From positions 1 to 45,331 of the forward strand of contig JAFAFV010000076.1 in assembly GCA_023423285.1 (NCBI GenBank): DNA of 45,331 nucleotides, in the 5' to 3' direction. The stretch comes from Bacteroidota bacterium. GTDB lineage: Bacteria; Bacteroidota; Bacteroidia; Chitinophagales; Chitinophagaceae. Of the stretch, positions 1 through 7,774 are shown piece after piece. A program made the position numbers and the translations under genes. Below the pieces are notes generated by a model. It saw nothing but the letters and a program-made list of their open reading frames with translations. It was not told the origin of the DNA and did no database searches. The stretch's first letter is position 1. The number at the start of each line of letters is the position of its first letter.

Positions 1-4
1 TAGA

Positions 5-694
5 ATGACGTCCTACCGTTATTTCCTTTTCGTATTATTATTTACTTCCCAAATGGCGCTTGCGCAAAAGCCGCCTATGCTCAATACTTATGGTGAATAT
101 GTTCAATCGGTAAGGCATCATCCTGAAAAGCAGATGGTGGAACTGCAGCAGGTTGTGAATGGCGTTGTGTATGATTTGAAATACGCTACCCGGAATAATT
201 TCATGCAGCGCCGGATGTATCCGCGCGGTACAAGTACTACCTTTTTACGAAAGCATGCAGCGCTGGCGCTGGCAGGTGTTCAGCAGGAACTGAACCAAAA
301 AGGTTATGGCATTAAAATTTTTGACGCTTACCGTCCCTGGAGCGTGAGCAAAAGTTTTTGGGACCTTGTACAGGACGAGCGCTATGTAGCCAATCCTTCA
401 CGCGGCAGCAACCACAACCGCGGCATGGCTATTGACCTTACTATTATTGAACTGTCAACCGGCAGGGAATTAGATATGGGAACAGGGTTTGATAACTTCT
501 CAGATACAGCGCATCATCCTTTTAAAAATTTACCGGCACAGGTTTTAAATAATCGCGAATTGCTTAAAACGGTTATGCAAAAACATGGCTTTGAACCTTA
601 CACCGAAGAATGGTGGCATTACACTTTTAAAAGTTCTACCAGTTTTGAAGTGTTGAATATTCCTTTAAAAAAATTAGCAAAACTTCGTTATTAA
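5..694 (+). CDS. VanX-type D-alanyl-D-alanine dipeptidase (peptidase M15D)
   Basis: A 229-aa secreted zinc dipeptidase expected to cut D-Ala-D-Ala in the periplasm. Residues 1-20 form a signal peptide ending ALA-Q. The M15D zinc site is visible: SNHNRGMAID gives H137 and D144 with the VanX spacing of seven, and EEWWH gives the catalytic Glu (E202) and zinc ligand H205. DAYRP (R110) fits the conserved substrate-binding Arg. No vanH, vanA or vanRS genes are near, so a role in peptidoglycan turnover or peptide scavenging is more likely than glycopeptide resistance; that is inference. It converges on the symporter gene with 15 nt between stops. The ATG at base 5 leaves only four upstream bases in the window, so its promoter and left neighbour are unseen. 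Confidence 0.9.
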   Translation: MTSYRYFLFVLLFTSQMALAQKPPMLNTYGEYVQSVRHHPEKQMVELQQVVNGVVYDLKYATRNNFMQRRMYPRGTSTTFLRKHAALALAGVQQELNQKGYGIKIFDAYRPWSVSKSFWDLVQDERYVANPSRGSNHNRGMAIDLTIIELSTGRELDMGTGFDNFSDTAHHPFKNLPAQVLNNRELLKTVMQKHGFEPYTEEWWHYTFKSSTSFEVLNIPLKKLAKLRY

Positions 695-709
695 AGTGAT
701 CGCTAAAAT

Positions 710-2425
710 TTAATCTGTAGATAAAACTTCAGGTTTGCCTGGGAGCAGGTATTGTATGATCAACCCAAAGCCCACAACTGACAAAGCCCCGATGGCGCTT
801 AGCCACAACCAGCCCAAGCTGATGACCTTGGTTTCATTTAAAGAAAACAGAACCACAACCAGTACTTCTGAAAGTATGGCCGCAATGAACACTGCATTGC
901 CTTTAACTTTTTTTGCGTAGAAAGCTACCAGGTATATGCCTAATATTGTTCCGTAAAACAAAGAGCCCAGAATGTTCACTGCTTCAATCAAACTGCCGTC
1001 AGAACTGCTGACATACATGGCAATTGCAATACAAAACACACCCCAAAGCAGTGAGTATAATTTTGAAAATTTATAATCCTTTTCACTTGTGTCATTTTTT
1101 CGCAGTAGTCTTTTGTGCACATCCACAATAGTGGTGGATGCAAGTGAGTTGAGCGCAGCACCAATACTGCTCCAGCTTGCCAGAAATATTACTGCAATAA
1201 TAAGCCCCACAAGGCCTGTGGGTAAATGATCTAAAACAAAGCGCAGAAAAATATAGTTGGTGTCATTGTCTTTTCCGTTATTTTTTTTGATCAGTTCTTT
1301 AATGGATTTTCGTACTTCATCTGTTTGCGTTTGCAATTGCTGCATGTGCAGCAATGCCTGGTCAGATTTATTACTGCCATATTCTACTAGCACCGTACTT
1401 TTTTCAGCATCTACCACAGCAAGTTGTTGTTGCAGTACTACCAGTTCATTTTTGTAAGGAGATGTTTCGAGCCGTTTTAGTTCGTAGTTATTAAAAAAGG
1501 CTGGTGCGCTGTTGAACTGGTAAAACGTAAAAACCAGCACGCCGATCATCAAAATAAAAAATTGCATGGGTACTTTTACAATGCCGTTCATCAAAATTCC
1601 GATGCGGCTTTCTTTCAGATTCTTAGCTGTGAGATAGCGACCCACCTGGCTTTGATCGGTTCCAAAATACGAGAGCATGAAAAAGAAACTGCCCAGTATG
1701 CCACTAAAAATATTGTAGCGGTCGCCCCAATCAAATTGTCCGTCTTCTTTTATGCCGGTTGTGATAATATTCAGCTTGCCCAGCTTGCCGCCAATAGATA
1801 GCGCATCTGTAAGTCCAATGTTTTGTGGCAATCGTTTTATAATAAAATAAGCGGCAAGAAACATGGCACCCATTATGATTAGAAATTGAATTTTCTGAGT
1901 ATGCGCCACAGCTTTGGCACCGCCCATAACCGTGTAAATAATCAGCATGCCGCCAATCAACAGGATGGTGATATAAATATTCCAATCAAATAAAAGCGAT
2001 AATACAATTGAAGGAGCGAAAACGCTTATGCCGGTTGACAACCCCCTTTGTAATAAAAACAAAAAAGAGGTTACGGCCCTTGTTTTTAAATCGAAGCGGT
2101 TTTCAAGATATTCATATGCTGTGTACACCTTTAGCCTGCTAAATGCGGGTATGAAAGAAATGCAGATGACAATGGCCGCCAGCGGAAGTCCGAAATAATA
2201 CTGCACAAAACGCATCCCATCAGTATAAGCCTGGCCGGGCGCAGAAATAAAAGTAATGGCGCTTGCCTGTGTGCCCATAATGCTCAGCAAAATTATATAC
2301 CAGGGCAGGCTGCGGTTTGAGAGTAGGTACCCGTCAAGGTCTTTTGTTGTACGGCTTTTATATATTCCGTAAACAATAATCAGCGCCAGCGTTACAACCA
2401 GTACTACCCAGTCTAAACTGCTCAT
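710..2425 (-). CDS. sodium:solute symporter (SSS family) with an inserted coiled-coil segment
   Basis: A 571-aa inner-membrane transporter of the SSS (SLC5-like) family with about 13 hydrophobic segments. It should move an organic solute inward with Na+; the substrate cannot be read from sequence. The N-terminal GYLLSNRSLPW and GTQASAITFISAPGQAY stretches are typical of the family. Residues about 305-390, between two membrane segments, form a polar, Gln/Lys/Glu-rich stretch likely to be a coiled coil; this makes the protein longer than the usual ~480-530 aa. It is the last gene of a leftward unit after a PIG-L deacetylase and two small membrane proteins. Its ATG overlaps the stop of the 42-aa ORF (ATGA), which suggests translational coupling. 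The solute may be a product of the PIG-L enzyme (inference). Confidence 0.92.
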   Translation of the reverse strand: MSSLDWVVLVVTLALIIVYGIYKSRTTKDLDGYLLSNRSLPWYIILLSIMGTQASAITFISAPGQAYTDGMRFVQYYFGLPLAAIVICISFIPAFSRLKVYTAYEYLENRFDLKTRAVTSFLFLLQRGLSTGISVFAPSIVLSLLFDWNIYITILLIGGMLIIYTVMGGAKAVAHTQKIQFLIIMGAMFLAAYFIIKRLPQNIGLTDALSIGGKLGKLNIITTGIKEDGQFDWGDRYNIFSGILGSFFFMLSYFGTDQSQVGRYLTAKNLKESRIGILMNGIVKVPMQFFILMIGVLVFTFYQFNSAPAFFNNYELKRLETSPYKNELVVLQQQLAVVDAEKSTVLVEYGSNKSDQALLHMQQLQTQTDEVRKSIKELIKKNNGKDNDTNYIFLRFVLDHLPTGLVGLIIAVIFLASWSSIGAALNSLASTTIVDVHKRLLRKNDTSEKDYKFSKLYSLLWGVFCIAIAMYVSSSDGSLIEAVNILGSLFYGTILGIYLVAFYAKKVKGNAVFIAAILSEVLVVVLFSLNETKVISLGWLWLSAIGALSVVGFGLIIQYLLPGKPEVLSTD

Positions 2426-2550
2426 GAATATATTTTAGTTAAATAATAATAAAAAACAATTTGCGCCACGAGGCAAAGAATGACAAAGAGGTACCATCCT
2501 GTCCATGTTTTGAATAAAGGCGGTTTTTTATCGAGTGGGTTTTCTGCCAT
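2422..2550 (-). CDS. 42-aa single-pass membrane peptide, coupled to the symporter
   Basis: This small ORF reads MAENPLDKKPPLFKTWTGWY, followed by a hydrophobic stretch (residues about 20-37, LFVILCLVAQIVFYYYL) and the end TKIYS. Its TGA stop overlaps the symporter ATG by 3 bases (ATGA on the minus strand), so the two are almost certainly translated together. The positive, proline-containing N-terminus followed by one membrane helix is the layout of small accessory subunits of transporters. I know of short conserved proteins preceding symporters in this phylum but cannot name a family. The ATG at 2550 is the only sensible start. A stabilising or regulatory partner of the symporter is the favoured reading (inference). 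Confidence 0.75.
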   Translation of the reverse strand: MAENPLDKKPPLFKTWTGWYLFVILCLVAQIVFYYYLTKIYS

Positions 2551-2658
2551 CTTTATTTATTATGAAATGAATAAAATATATAAGATTGCGCCTGTTTGTT
2601 GGCAAGCATCATAGAAAGCCAGGACGCAGCATAAAATAATAGCTACAAAAGGCAATGG

Positions 2659-2856
2659 TTATTTTTTATTGCGAAACAGATTAAGGAATACAATACCCAG
2701 GCCTATAATTAGCCCCAGCAACATCCCCAGTCGTACCTGTTTAATCATGGCCCCAATCAAAAGTCCCATCACAATCGCCACCAGAAAAGCCATTTCTCCG
2801 CGCCTGATGCCAAAATACGTTTTTTCTTTATTGATGTCGTTTCTTTTATTATTCAT
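2659..2856 (-). CDS. small two-helix membrane protein, unknown function
   Basis: A 65-aa protein with a charged N-terminus (MNNKRNDINKEK), two hydrophobic helices at about residues 23-41 and 43-60 separated by QVRLG, and a basic tail (RNKK). The glycine-rich helices (GLLIGAM, GLIIGLG) resemble those of small oligomeric membrane proteins. No family is recognised. The ATG follows the PIG-L stop codon after 2 nt, so it is co-transcribed with the deacetylase and probably with the downstream 42-aa peptide and symporter (108-nt gap). The tight packing, hydrophobic pattern and position in the unit support a real gene; the function is unknown. Confidence 0.7.
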   Translation of the reverse strand: MNNKRNDINKEKTYFGIRRGEMAFLVAIVMGLLIGAMIKQVRLGMLLGLIIGLGIVFLNLFRNKK

Positions 2857-2858
2857 TT

Positions 2859-5357
2859 CTATTTGTTAAGGTTTGGCTGCTGGTTCAATGCAATCAGGTT
2901 GGCCATCAGCCTTAAAGCTCCAGGCACAGCGGCGGGCAATTGCCTGAAGAAAGCCAGGCCTGTATAAGTAAAATAACCTTTGCCGTATTTGCCCGTTATC
3001 AGGCTGCCGTTGTGGGGTTGCTCCCCGGGATCGGCCATCGAGATCAGCGGCGTTAAATGATTATCCCAGTTATTTGCATGGTAAATGCTGCGCTCCTGTA
3101 TCCAGCCTTCAAAATCTTTATCGGTAATTTTATTGGGATGATTAAAAACGGGGTGGCCGGGTTGCAGCATGGTTACTTTTGCTTCTTCATTCGTAATGCG
3201 GTTGCGAGAAATATCAAAAGAATAAGGCCCTATTTTAGCGCGCACCGGCCCCAGGTTGCTGCTGGTATTGTATTGAACAATGAGGTTGCCGCCGCTCTGC
3301 ACATATTCCATCAGTTTTTCGTAATAACTGTTCAGCCATTCATTAGTATTGTAAGCCCGAACGCCGGTAATAATGGCATCAAAGCCCGCCAGGTTGGTTA
3401 GTGCAAAATTATTTTGGTTCAAAATGGTTACTTCATATCCAAGTTCTTCCAGTATCTGCATCACTTTATCGCCCGCACCGGGAATATAGCCAATCCTTTT
3501 GCCTGCAGTCTTCAGGTCTATGTTCAGCATTTTTATCAGTTCAGGATAGAAATATTTTATGCTGGGAATGTGGTCATAATCAATTGAGCGAAGCGTGAGA
3601 AAATAACCGGTCTTATCCTCATCAGAAGCCTGATTCGCATAAGCGGTGAGCAGGCTCACTTCTTCGGGGCGATTATTGGTAATTTTAAACTTATAATTTT
3701 TGGTTATGCCCTTAGTTAGTTGAGCGTTTTTCTCATTCACTTCATCAACGTCAGCTCCTGCCAGGCTTACTTTCAGGTCACCTGTAAGGTTTTTGTTAGG
3801 GTGCAATTGCACCATCACTTCCCGGGTTTGTTTGCGATTTTTTTCAAACATCAGTACGCCCGGATGTGTGGTAAGCGTGGCCGATGGAATAATATATACA
3901 GGTTGGTAAACTTCACCTTTTACGGGATCGGTTTGGCGGTATTTCACCGGTTGTTTAAATGTAAAATCAGTGCCGAGAATGGTTATCGTTACTCTGGAAA
4001 CAAAGGCGGGTTCTACATCGGCCACGCCAATCATTTGCTGTTCGGGAATATTGAAATGCCCGTCGTCCATTTTTTCGCGTACCCAAAATGGCTGTGTAAT
4101 TTTTTTACTGGCAGGCACAAATAAAGTGGTTGAAATTGCATTGTTGCGATTTTTCTCTAAAACAGTATTGATGTTATGAACCCATTCATCTATAGCAACT
4201 GTTTTCAAAATTGCCTCTGCTCCCAGCCTGTTGTTCACGATTACATTCAGGCGAATGCTGTCTGTTTGCACAGCAAAAGGCTGGCTTGTAAAAGCGTCAA
4301 TAAACAGGCCGCTGCATTGTGCGATCAATTGCTCTACTTCGGCCAGCTTCCTGTTCTTCCAATAACTGGCGGACAGCTTATTAACAGAGTGGTATAATGC
4401 TATTAGCGCAGGAACAGATTTTTCAGGATGGCTGCCGTCGAAAGTACTTTCAATAGCGGTTACCTGTTTTTCAAGGTGGCCGGCATTTTTACCCAGGCGG
4501 CCCCAGCGGGTATTCACCTCGTCCATCAGTTCTGTTTTTGGCGCACTGCCAGCAACAGTGGTAAAATATTCCATCATTTGTCCGCGGGTGGCTGCCGATC
4601 CAAATCCCTGGCTTTTGTGCTGGCTGCGGCTAATTGCAGCAATTTCTCCATAACCTTTGCCCAGCAATGGGTTGAAACCGCCGGCATCTATTTTAAACTG
4701 GGTTTCATTAATGGTATTATTGCCACCAAAGTTAAACGTGTTCCATAACACCCGTTTGGCCTGCCAGGGTTGCACATATTTAAGCTGCTCTGGAAAGCGT
4801 CTGGGATCTGCCGCGGCTGTGAAAGCTTCTTCGGCTAAAATGGCCGATGCAGTGTGGTGGCCATGACCGCCTTCGCCGGTGGATGGAAAGCGTGTGATGA
4901 TCACATCTGGCTGAAAATTGCGAATGACCCACACCACATCGCCCAGTATTTTTTCTTTATTCCATTTTTCAAAAGTCTCTTCAGGCGTTTTGGAGTAGCC
5001 AAAGTCGTACGCACTGCTAAAAAATTGTTCGCCGCCGTCAATTCTGCGTGCGGCTAAAAGTTCCTGAGTGCGAATGAGACCAAGTTCCACGCCCTGCTCA
5101 TCGCCAATAAGATTTTGCCCTCCATCGCCGCGGGTGAGTGAAAGATAGCCGGTTCTATACAGTTTCTCATTGGCAAGATAAGTGATGAGCCGGGTGTTCT
5201 CATCATCGGGGTGGGCGGCCACGTAAAGCACCGATCCAAGTACATTCAATCTTTTAATAGCCTGGAAAATTTGCCCTGAGGACCACGATTGTGGCGCCTG
5301 TGCATAAATGGCATTGGTGAAGGAAAAATACAGCAGGACAGTCAGAATTCGCTTCAT
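2859..5357 (-). CDS. PIG-L family deacetylase with long C-terminal extension
   Basis: An 832-aa exported protein (signal peptide 1-20, ending IYAQ). The N-terminal domain is a PIG-L/LmbE zinc deacetylase: AHPDDE at residues 48-53 supplies metal ligands and the catalytic Asp, and GGHGHH at about 163-168 supplies the second metal motif. Known members remove the acetyl group from N-acetylglucosamine conjugates. Residues about 350-590 look like beta-sandwich domains. The C-terminal ~230 residues (from KRIGYIPGAGDKVMQILEEL) resemble a class I glutamine-amidotransferase-like Rossmann fold often attached to large Bacteroidota PIG-L proteins, with no obvious catalytic Cys. It is the first gene of a leftward unit ending in the Na+ symporter, which suggests hydrolysis of an acetylated amino-sugar compound and uptake of a product (inference). 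Confidence 0.88.
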   Translation of the reverse strand: MKRILTVLLYFSFTNAIYAQAPQSWSSGQIFQAIKRLNVLGSVLYVAAHPDDENTRLITYLANEKLYRTGYLSLTRGDGGQNLIGDEQGVELGLIRTQELLAARRIDGGEQFFSSAYDFGYSKTPEETFEKWNKEKILGDVVWVIRNFQPDVIITRFPSTGEGGHGHHTASAILAEEAFTAAADPRRFPEQLKYVQPWQAKRVLWNTFNFGGNNTINETQFKIDAGGFNPLLGKGYGEIAAISRSQHKSQGFGSAATRGQMMEYFTTVAGSAPKTELMDEVNTRWGRLGKNAGHLEKQVTAIESTFDGSHPEKSVPALIALYHSVNKLSASYWKNRKLAEVEQLIAQCSGLFIDAFTSQPFAVQTDSIRLNVIVNNRLGAEAILKTVAIDEWVHNINTVLEKNRNNAISTTLFVPASKKITQPFWVREKMDDGHFNIPEQQMIGVADVEPAFVSRVTITILGTDFTFKQPVKYRQTDPVKGEVYQPVYIIPSATLTTHPGVLMFEKNRKQTREVMVQLHPNKNLTGDLKVSLAGADVDEVNEKNAQLTKGITKNYKFKITNNRPEEVSLLTAYANQASDEDKTGYFLTLRSIDYDHIPSIKYFYPELIKMLNIDLKTAGKRIGYIPGAGDKVMQILEELGYEVTILNQNNFALTNLAGFDAIITGVRAYNTNEWLNSYYEKLMEYVQSGGNLIVQYNTSSNLGPVRAKIGPYSFDISRNRITNEEAKVTMLQPGHPVFNHPNKITDKDFEGWIQERSIYHANNWDNHLTPLISMADPGEQPHNGSLITGKYGKGYFTYTGLAFFRQLPAAVPGALRLMANLIALNQQPNLNK

Positions 5358-5361
5358 CCTA

Positions 5362-5369
5362 CAAATATA
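5362..5369 (-). promoter_or_regulatory. -7 box (TATATTTG) of the PIG-L gene
   Basis: CAAATATA on the plus strand is TATATTTG on the minus strand and matches the Bacteroidota -7 consensus TAnnTTTG. It ends only 4 nt before the ATG, so transcription would start at or next to the start codon. No clear TTTG box lies about 20 nt upstream, which lowers confidence. Confidence 0.4.
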
Positions 5370-5428
5370 ATAGTCTCAATCCTGATTTTTGTATTTGTGA
5401 GATTGTTATAATCTTTTGAAAATCTATA

Positions 5429-5462
5429 TTGGCTAAAGCCTAAAGCAATTGCATTACATTTG
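5429..5462 (+). promoter_or_regulatory. promoter of the ABC-2 permease gene
   Basis: TACATTTG at 5455-5462 matches TAnnTTTG. A TTG at 5429-5431 lies 23 nt upstream, at the edge of the expected range. The ATG is 32 nt downstream, giving a normal leader. The intergenic region is shared with the divergent PIG-L promoter. Confidence 0.55.
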
Positions 5463-5494
5463 CCGGGTTAAAAGAATAAATCAGCACAAACAGG

Positions 5495-6586
5495 ATGGCT
5501 TATAATCAGCGACGGGCATTGTGGGCAATTACCAAAGCAAGCTTTAAGGCTATATTCAGCCAGCCGTCTTCTATATTTTTTAGTTTACTGTTTCCCATTG
5601 TATTTATTTTAATATTTGCTGCATTTGGCGACAGGCCAACTGAGCCTTTTAAAATTGCATTTGCACCGGGCAGCGACAGTACTGTGGTTTTGTATGACAG
5701 CCTGCTGCACAACCCGCTGATTAATGTGGTAGCATTTGCGGATACCACTGCTATGAATGATGCGCTGCGCAAAGGCAAGCTGGCTGCTATCCTTCGTATT
5801 GAAAAGCCCAGCGACGCAGGAAACGCCCATGTGGTGCACCTGCAATCCAGCGAAGCGGCAGGAGGTGCGGTGTACCGGCTGATACCGGTGATGGATTATC
5901 AGGCTTTAAAAATAGAGCTGGCCGATAACAACCTGGCACGCGAGCACCATTTTGTCCCTGAACTGGTACCTGGTAAAAAATACAGGCCAATTGATTTTGT
6001 GCTGCCTGGCCAGATCGGGTTTTCGGTTCTATTTTCCACCCTGTTTGGTATTGCATTTGTTTTTTTTAACCTGCGGGAGCAGCTTGTTTTAAAAAGGATT
6101 TTTGCATCGCCGGTAAAGAAGATCAACATTTTAATTGGCATTGGTGTTAGCCGTTTGTTTTACCAGCTCATCAGCGTGGTGGTACTCATTTTATTTGGCC
6201 ATTTTTTTATGAATTTTACTTTGGTGCATGGTGTGCTAACATTTTTTGAAATGCTCCTGCTTTCGGTATACATGTTGTTTTTAATGATGGGCGCGGGCCT
6301 TATCATCAGCAGCCTGGCAAAGAACGATACCATGATCCCGTTAATGATCAACGTGTTTGCATTTCCGCAAATTCTTTTATCAGGCACTTTTTTCCCTATA
6401 GATGTTTTTCCGGTGTGGTTGCAAAAACTTTGTGAGCTGATACCGCTTACCCAGTTTAACAATGCCATGCGCAAAATATCTTTTGAAGGATTGCATTTGT
6501 GGGATTGCTGGAAAGAGATTGGTTTTTTGGCAATATGGATCGTTGTGATCTATGCCATAGCTATTAAAACCATGAAATGGGAATAA
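5495..6586 (+). CDS. ABC-2 type transporter permease
   Basis: A 363-aa membrane protein with the ABC-2 exporter permease layout. One N-terminal helix (about 20-45, FSLLFPIVFILIFAAFG) is followed by an extracytoplasmic loop of about 130 residues. Five or so helices follow from about residue 170 (GQIGFSVLFSTLFGIAFVFF, VVVLILFGHFFM, LLLSVYMLFLMMGAGLII) and the family-typical PLMINVFAFPQILLSGTFFP then WLQKLCELIPLTQFNNAMR. It should form the membrane part of an efflux pump for a drug, lipid or polysaccharide, together with a separate ATPase. No ATPase gene is adjacent: the next gene downstream is an SRPBCC protein and the upstream gene is divergent. The partner ATPase must be elsewhere. Confidence 0.85.
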   Translation: MAYNQRRALWAITKASFKAIFSQPSSIFFSLLFPIVFILIFAAFGDRPTEPFKIAFAPGSDSTVVLYDSLLHNPLINVVAFADTTAMNDALRKGKLAAILRIEKPSDAGNAHVVHLQSSEAAGGAVYRLIPVMDYQALKIELADNNLAREHHFVPELVPGKKYRPIDFVLPGQIGFSVLFSTLFGIAFVFFNLREQLVLKRIFASPVKKINILIGIGVSRLFYQLISVVVLILFGHFFMNFTLVHGVLTFFEMLLLSVYMLFLMMGAGLIISSLAKNDTMIPLMINVFAFPQILLSGTFFPIDVFPVWLQKLCELIPLTQFNNAMRKISFEGLHLWDCWKEIGFLAIWIVVIYAIAIKTMKWE

Positions 6587-6611
6587 TTTACAGTATAGCA
6601 TTTAATAAAAT

Positions 6612-7103
6612 ATGAAATTCATTCGCCTCATAGCTATCAGCGCTGTTGTTTTCTTTTTGGTCGTTACGGGTTTTTCGCTGTTTATACCTTCTACAGTCAG
6701 AATTTCGCGTGCCACGAATGTAGCGCCAGGTAAAGATTATTTGTTGCAAAAAGTTTGTAACCTTAATGAGTGGAAGCAATGGCATCCACAGTTGAAGGAT
6801 GTGGTTTTAAAGGATGTTATTTCTGTAGATGGAAAAGCTATTAAAGCAACTGCCAACGGTATTGGCCTAAGCGTAATTAAATGTACCAGCACAGAGGCTA
6901 CCATACATATGCAAAAAGGGAGGAGGCCAGTTGAAAACAATTGGGTGCTGATCAAACACGGACCCAACGATTCACTAACGCTTCAAAATTTTATTGAGTT
7001 TGAATTTAAATGGTATCCCTGGGAAAAATTTTCCAGCCTGCTGCTGGAAAAATCTTACGGACCTGTAATGGAAATGGGCCTGAATGAACTGAAGAATCTG
7101 TAA
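6612..7103 (+). CDS. SRPBCC-like membrane-anchored protein
   Basis: A 163-aa protein with an N-terminal hydrophobic anchor or signal (residues about 4-24, LIAISAVVFFLVVTGFSLFI) and a body resembling the START/polyketide-cyclase-like SRPBCC fold: a VCNLNEWKQWHP segment, alternating beta-strand motifs, and a C-terminal amphipathic helix (FSSLLLEKSYGPVMEMGLNELKNL). SRPBCC proteins bind hydrophobic ligands in a deep pocket; the ligand here is unknown. It follows the ABC-2 permease by 25 nt on the same strand and is probably co-transcribed, so a lipid-related role with the permease is possible but unproven. It converges on the GNAT gene. Confidence 0.65.
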   Translation: MKFIRLIAISAVVFFLVVTGFSLFIPSTVRISRATNVAPGKDYLLQKVCNLNEWKQWHPQLKDVVLKDVISVDGKAIKATANGIGLSVIKCTSTEATIHMQKGRRPVENNWVLIKHGPNDSLTLQNFIEFEFKWYPWEKFSSLLLEKSYGPVMEMGLNELKNL

Positions 7104-7123
7104 CTAGATGTTTGTTTGAAAAA

Positions 7124-7675
7124 TTATTTCACACCCATTTTCATGATGATATTGTCGCTATAAGTGCCGTCAATATTTTTAATAAAATTTTTTTGAATAC
7201 TCACTTCTTCAAAGCCCATTTTTTTATACAATGCTTTTGCCTGCTCATTGTCGGCAAATACATGTAGCCACAATATTTCCAGCGTTAAGTTTTCCCTGGC
7301 CCAGTCAATGGCATATTCCATTAAAATTTTACCCAGGCCCAAGCCCCGCCATTCTTTTACCATGCCAATACCCAGCAAGGCATTGTGGCGCACCTTTTTT
7401 TTGCTTTCGCCTTTTAGGTCAATATTGCCAATGATCTTTTTTTCATGCGTCGCGATTAATAACAGGCAATTGCGCTTTTCATTTAAGGTTTCAATCCATA
7501 GTTTCTGATCGCGCAGGGTAGGGTTGAATTCATCAATGGTGGTAAGCAGGTATTCGCTGTCAATGATATATCTTGATATCGTTTGCATCAGTTCTTCAGC
7601 ATCTTTTTTAGTAGCCATGCGAATGGTTACCACTTTTCCGTTTTTTAATGTTCTCTCAACCGGGCTAAACTTCAT
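7124..7675 (-). CDS. GNAT family N-acetyltransferase
   Basis: A 183-aa cytoplasmic acetyltransferase that would transfer acetyl from acetyl-CoA to an amine. Motif A is clear near residues 107-130: LGIGMVKEWRGLGLGKILMEYA, where RGLGLG is the pyrophosphate-binding loop. The following NLTLEILWLHVFADNEQAKALYKKMGF has the classic motif B with the N-x-x-A-x-x-L-Y-x-K-x-GF signature. It resembles RimI/RimL-like and spermidine-acetyltransferase-like GNATs; the acceptor cannot be read from sequence. The gene stands alone and faces away from the DUF3810 gene. Confidence 0.88.
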   Translation of the reverse strand: MKFSPVERTLKNGKVVTIRMATKKDAEELMQTISRYIIDSEYLLTTIDEFNPTLRDQKLWIETLNEKRNCLLLIATHEKKIIGNIDLKGESKKKVRHNALLGIGMVKEWRGLGLGKILMEYAIDWARENLTLEILWLHVFADNEQAKALYKKMGFEEVSIQKNFIKNIDGTYSDNIIMKMGVK

Positions 7676-7753
7676 GATAGAATTGCTGTTTCCAATAAAG
7701 TTATCAAACTTTTATTTTACGTAAATAAATAACCGGGCAACTAAAAATCACAA

Positions 7754-7761
7754 TAAATTTG
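7754..7761 (+). promoter_or_regulatory. -7 box (TAAATTTG) of the DUF3810 gene
   Basis: TAAATTTG matches TAnnTTTG and lies 13 nt before the ATG, predicting a leader of under 10 nt. No convincing -33 TTTG was seen at the right distance. Confidence 0.4.
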
Positions 7762-7774
7762 GGTTTTTGGCAGT

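Noticed and set aside
5..694. Glycopeptide-resistance locus
   Set aside because: Only a VanX-type dipeptidase is present; no VanA/VanH ligase or VanRS genes, so resistance is not supported.
3057..4866. Several frames opposite the PIG-L gene
   Set aside because: They lie wholly inside a well-supported 832-aa gene on the other strand and have no family features.
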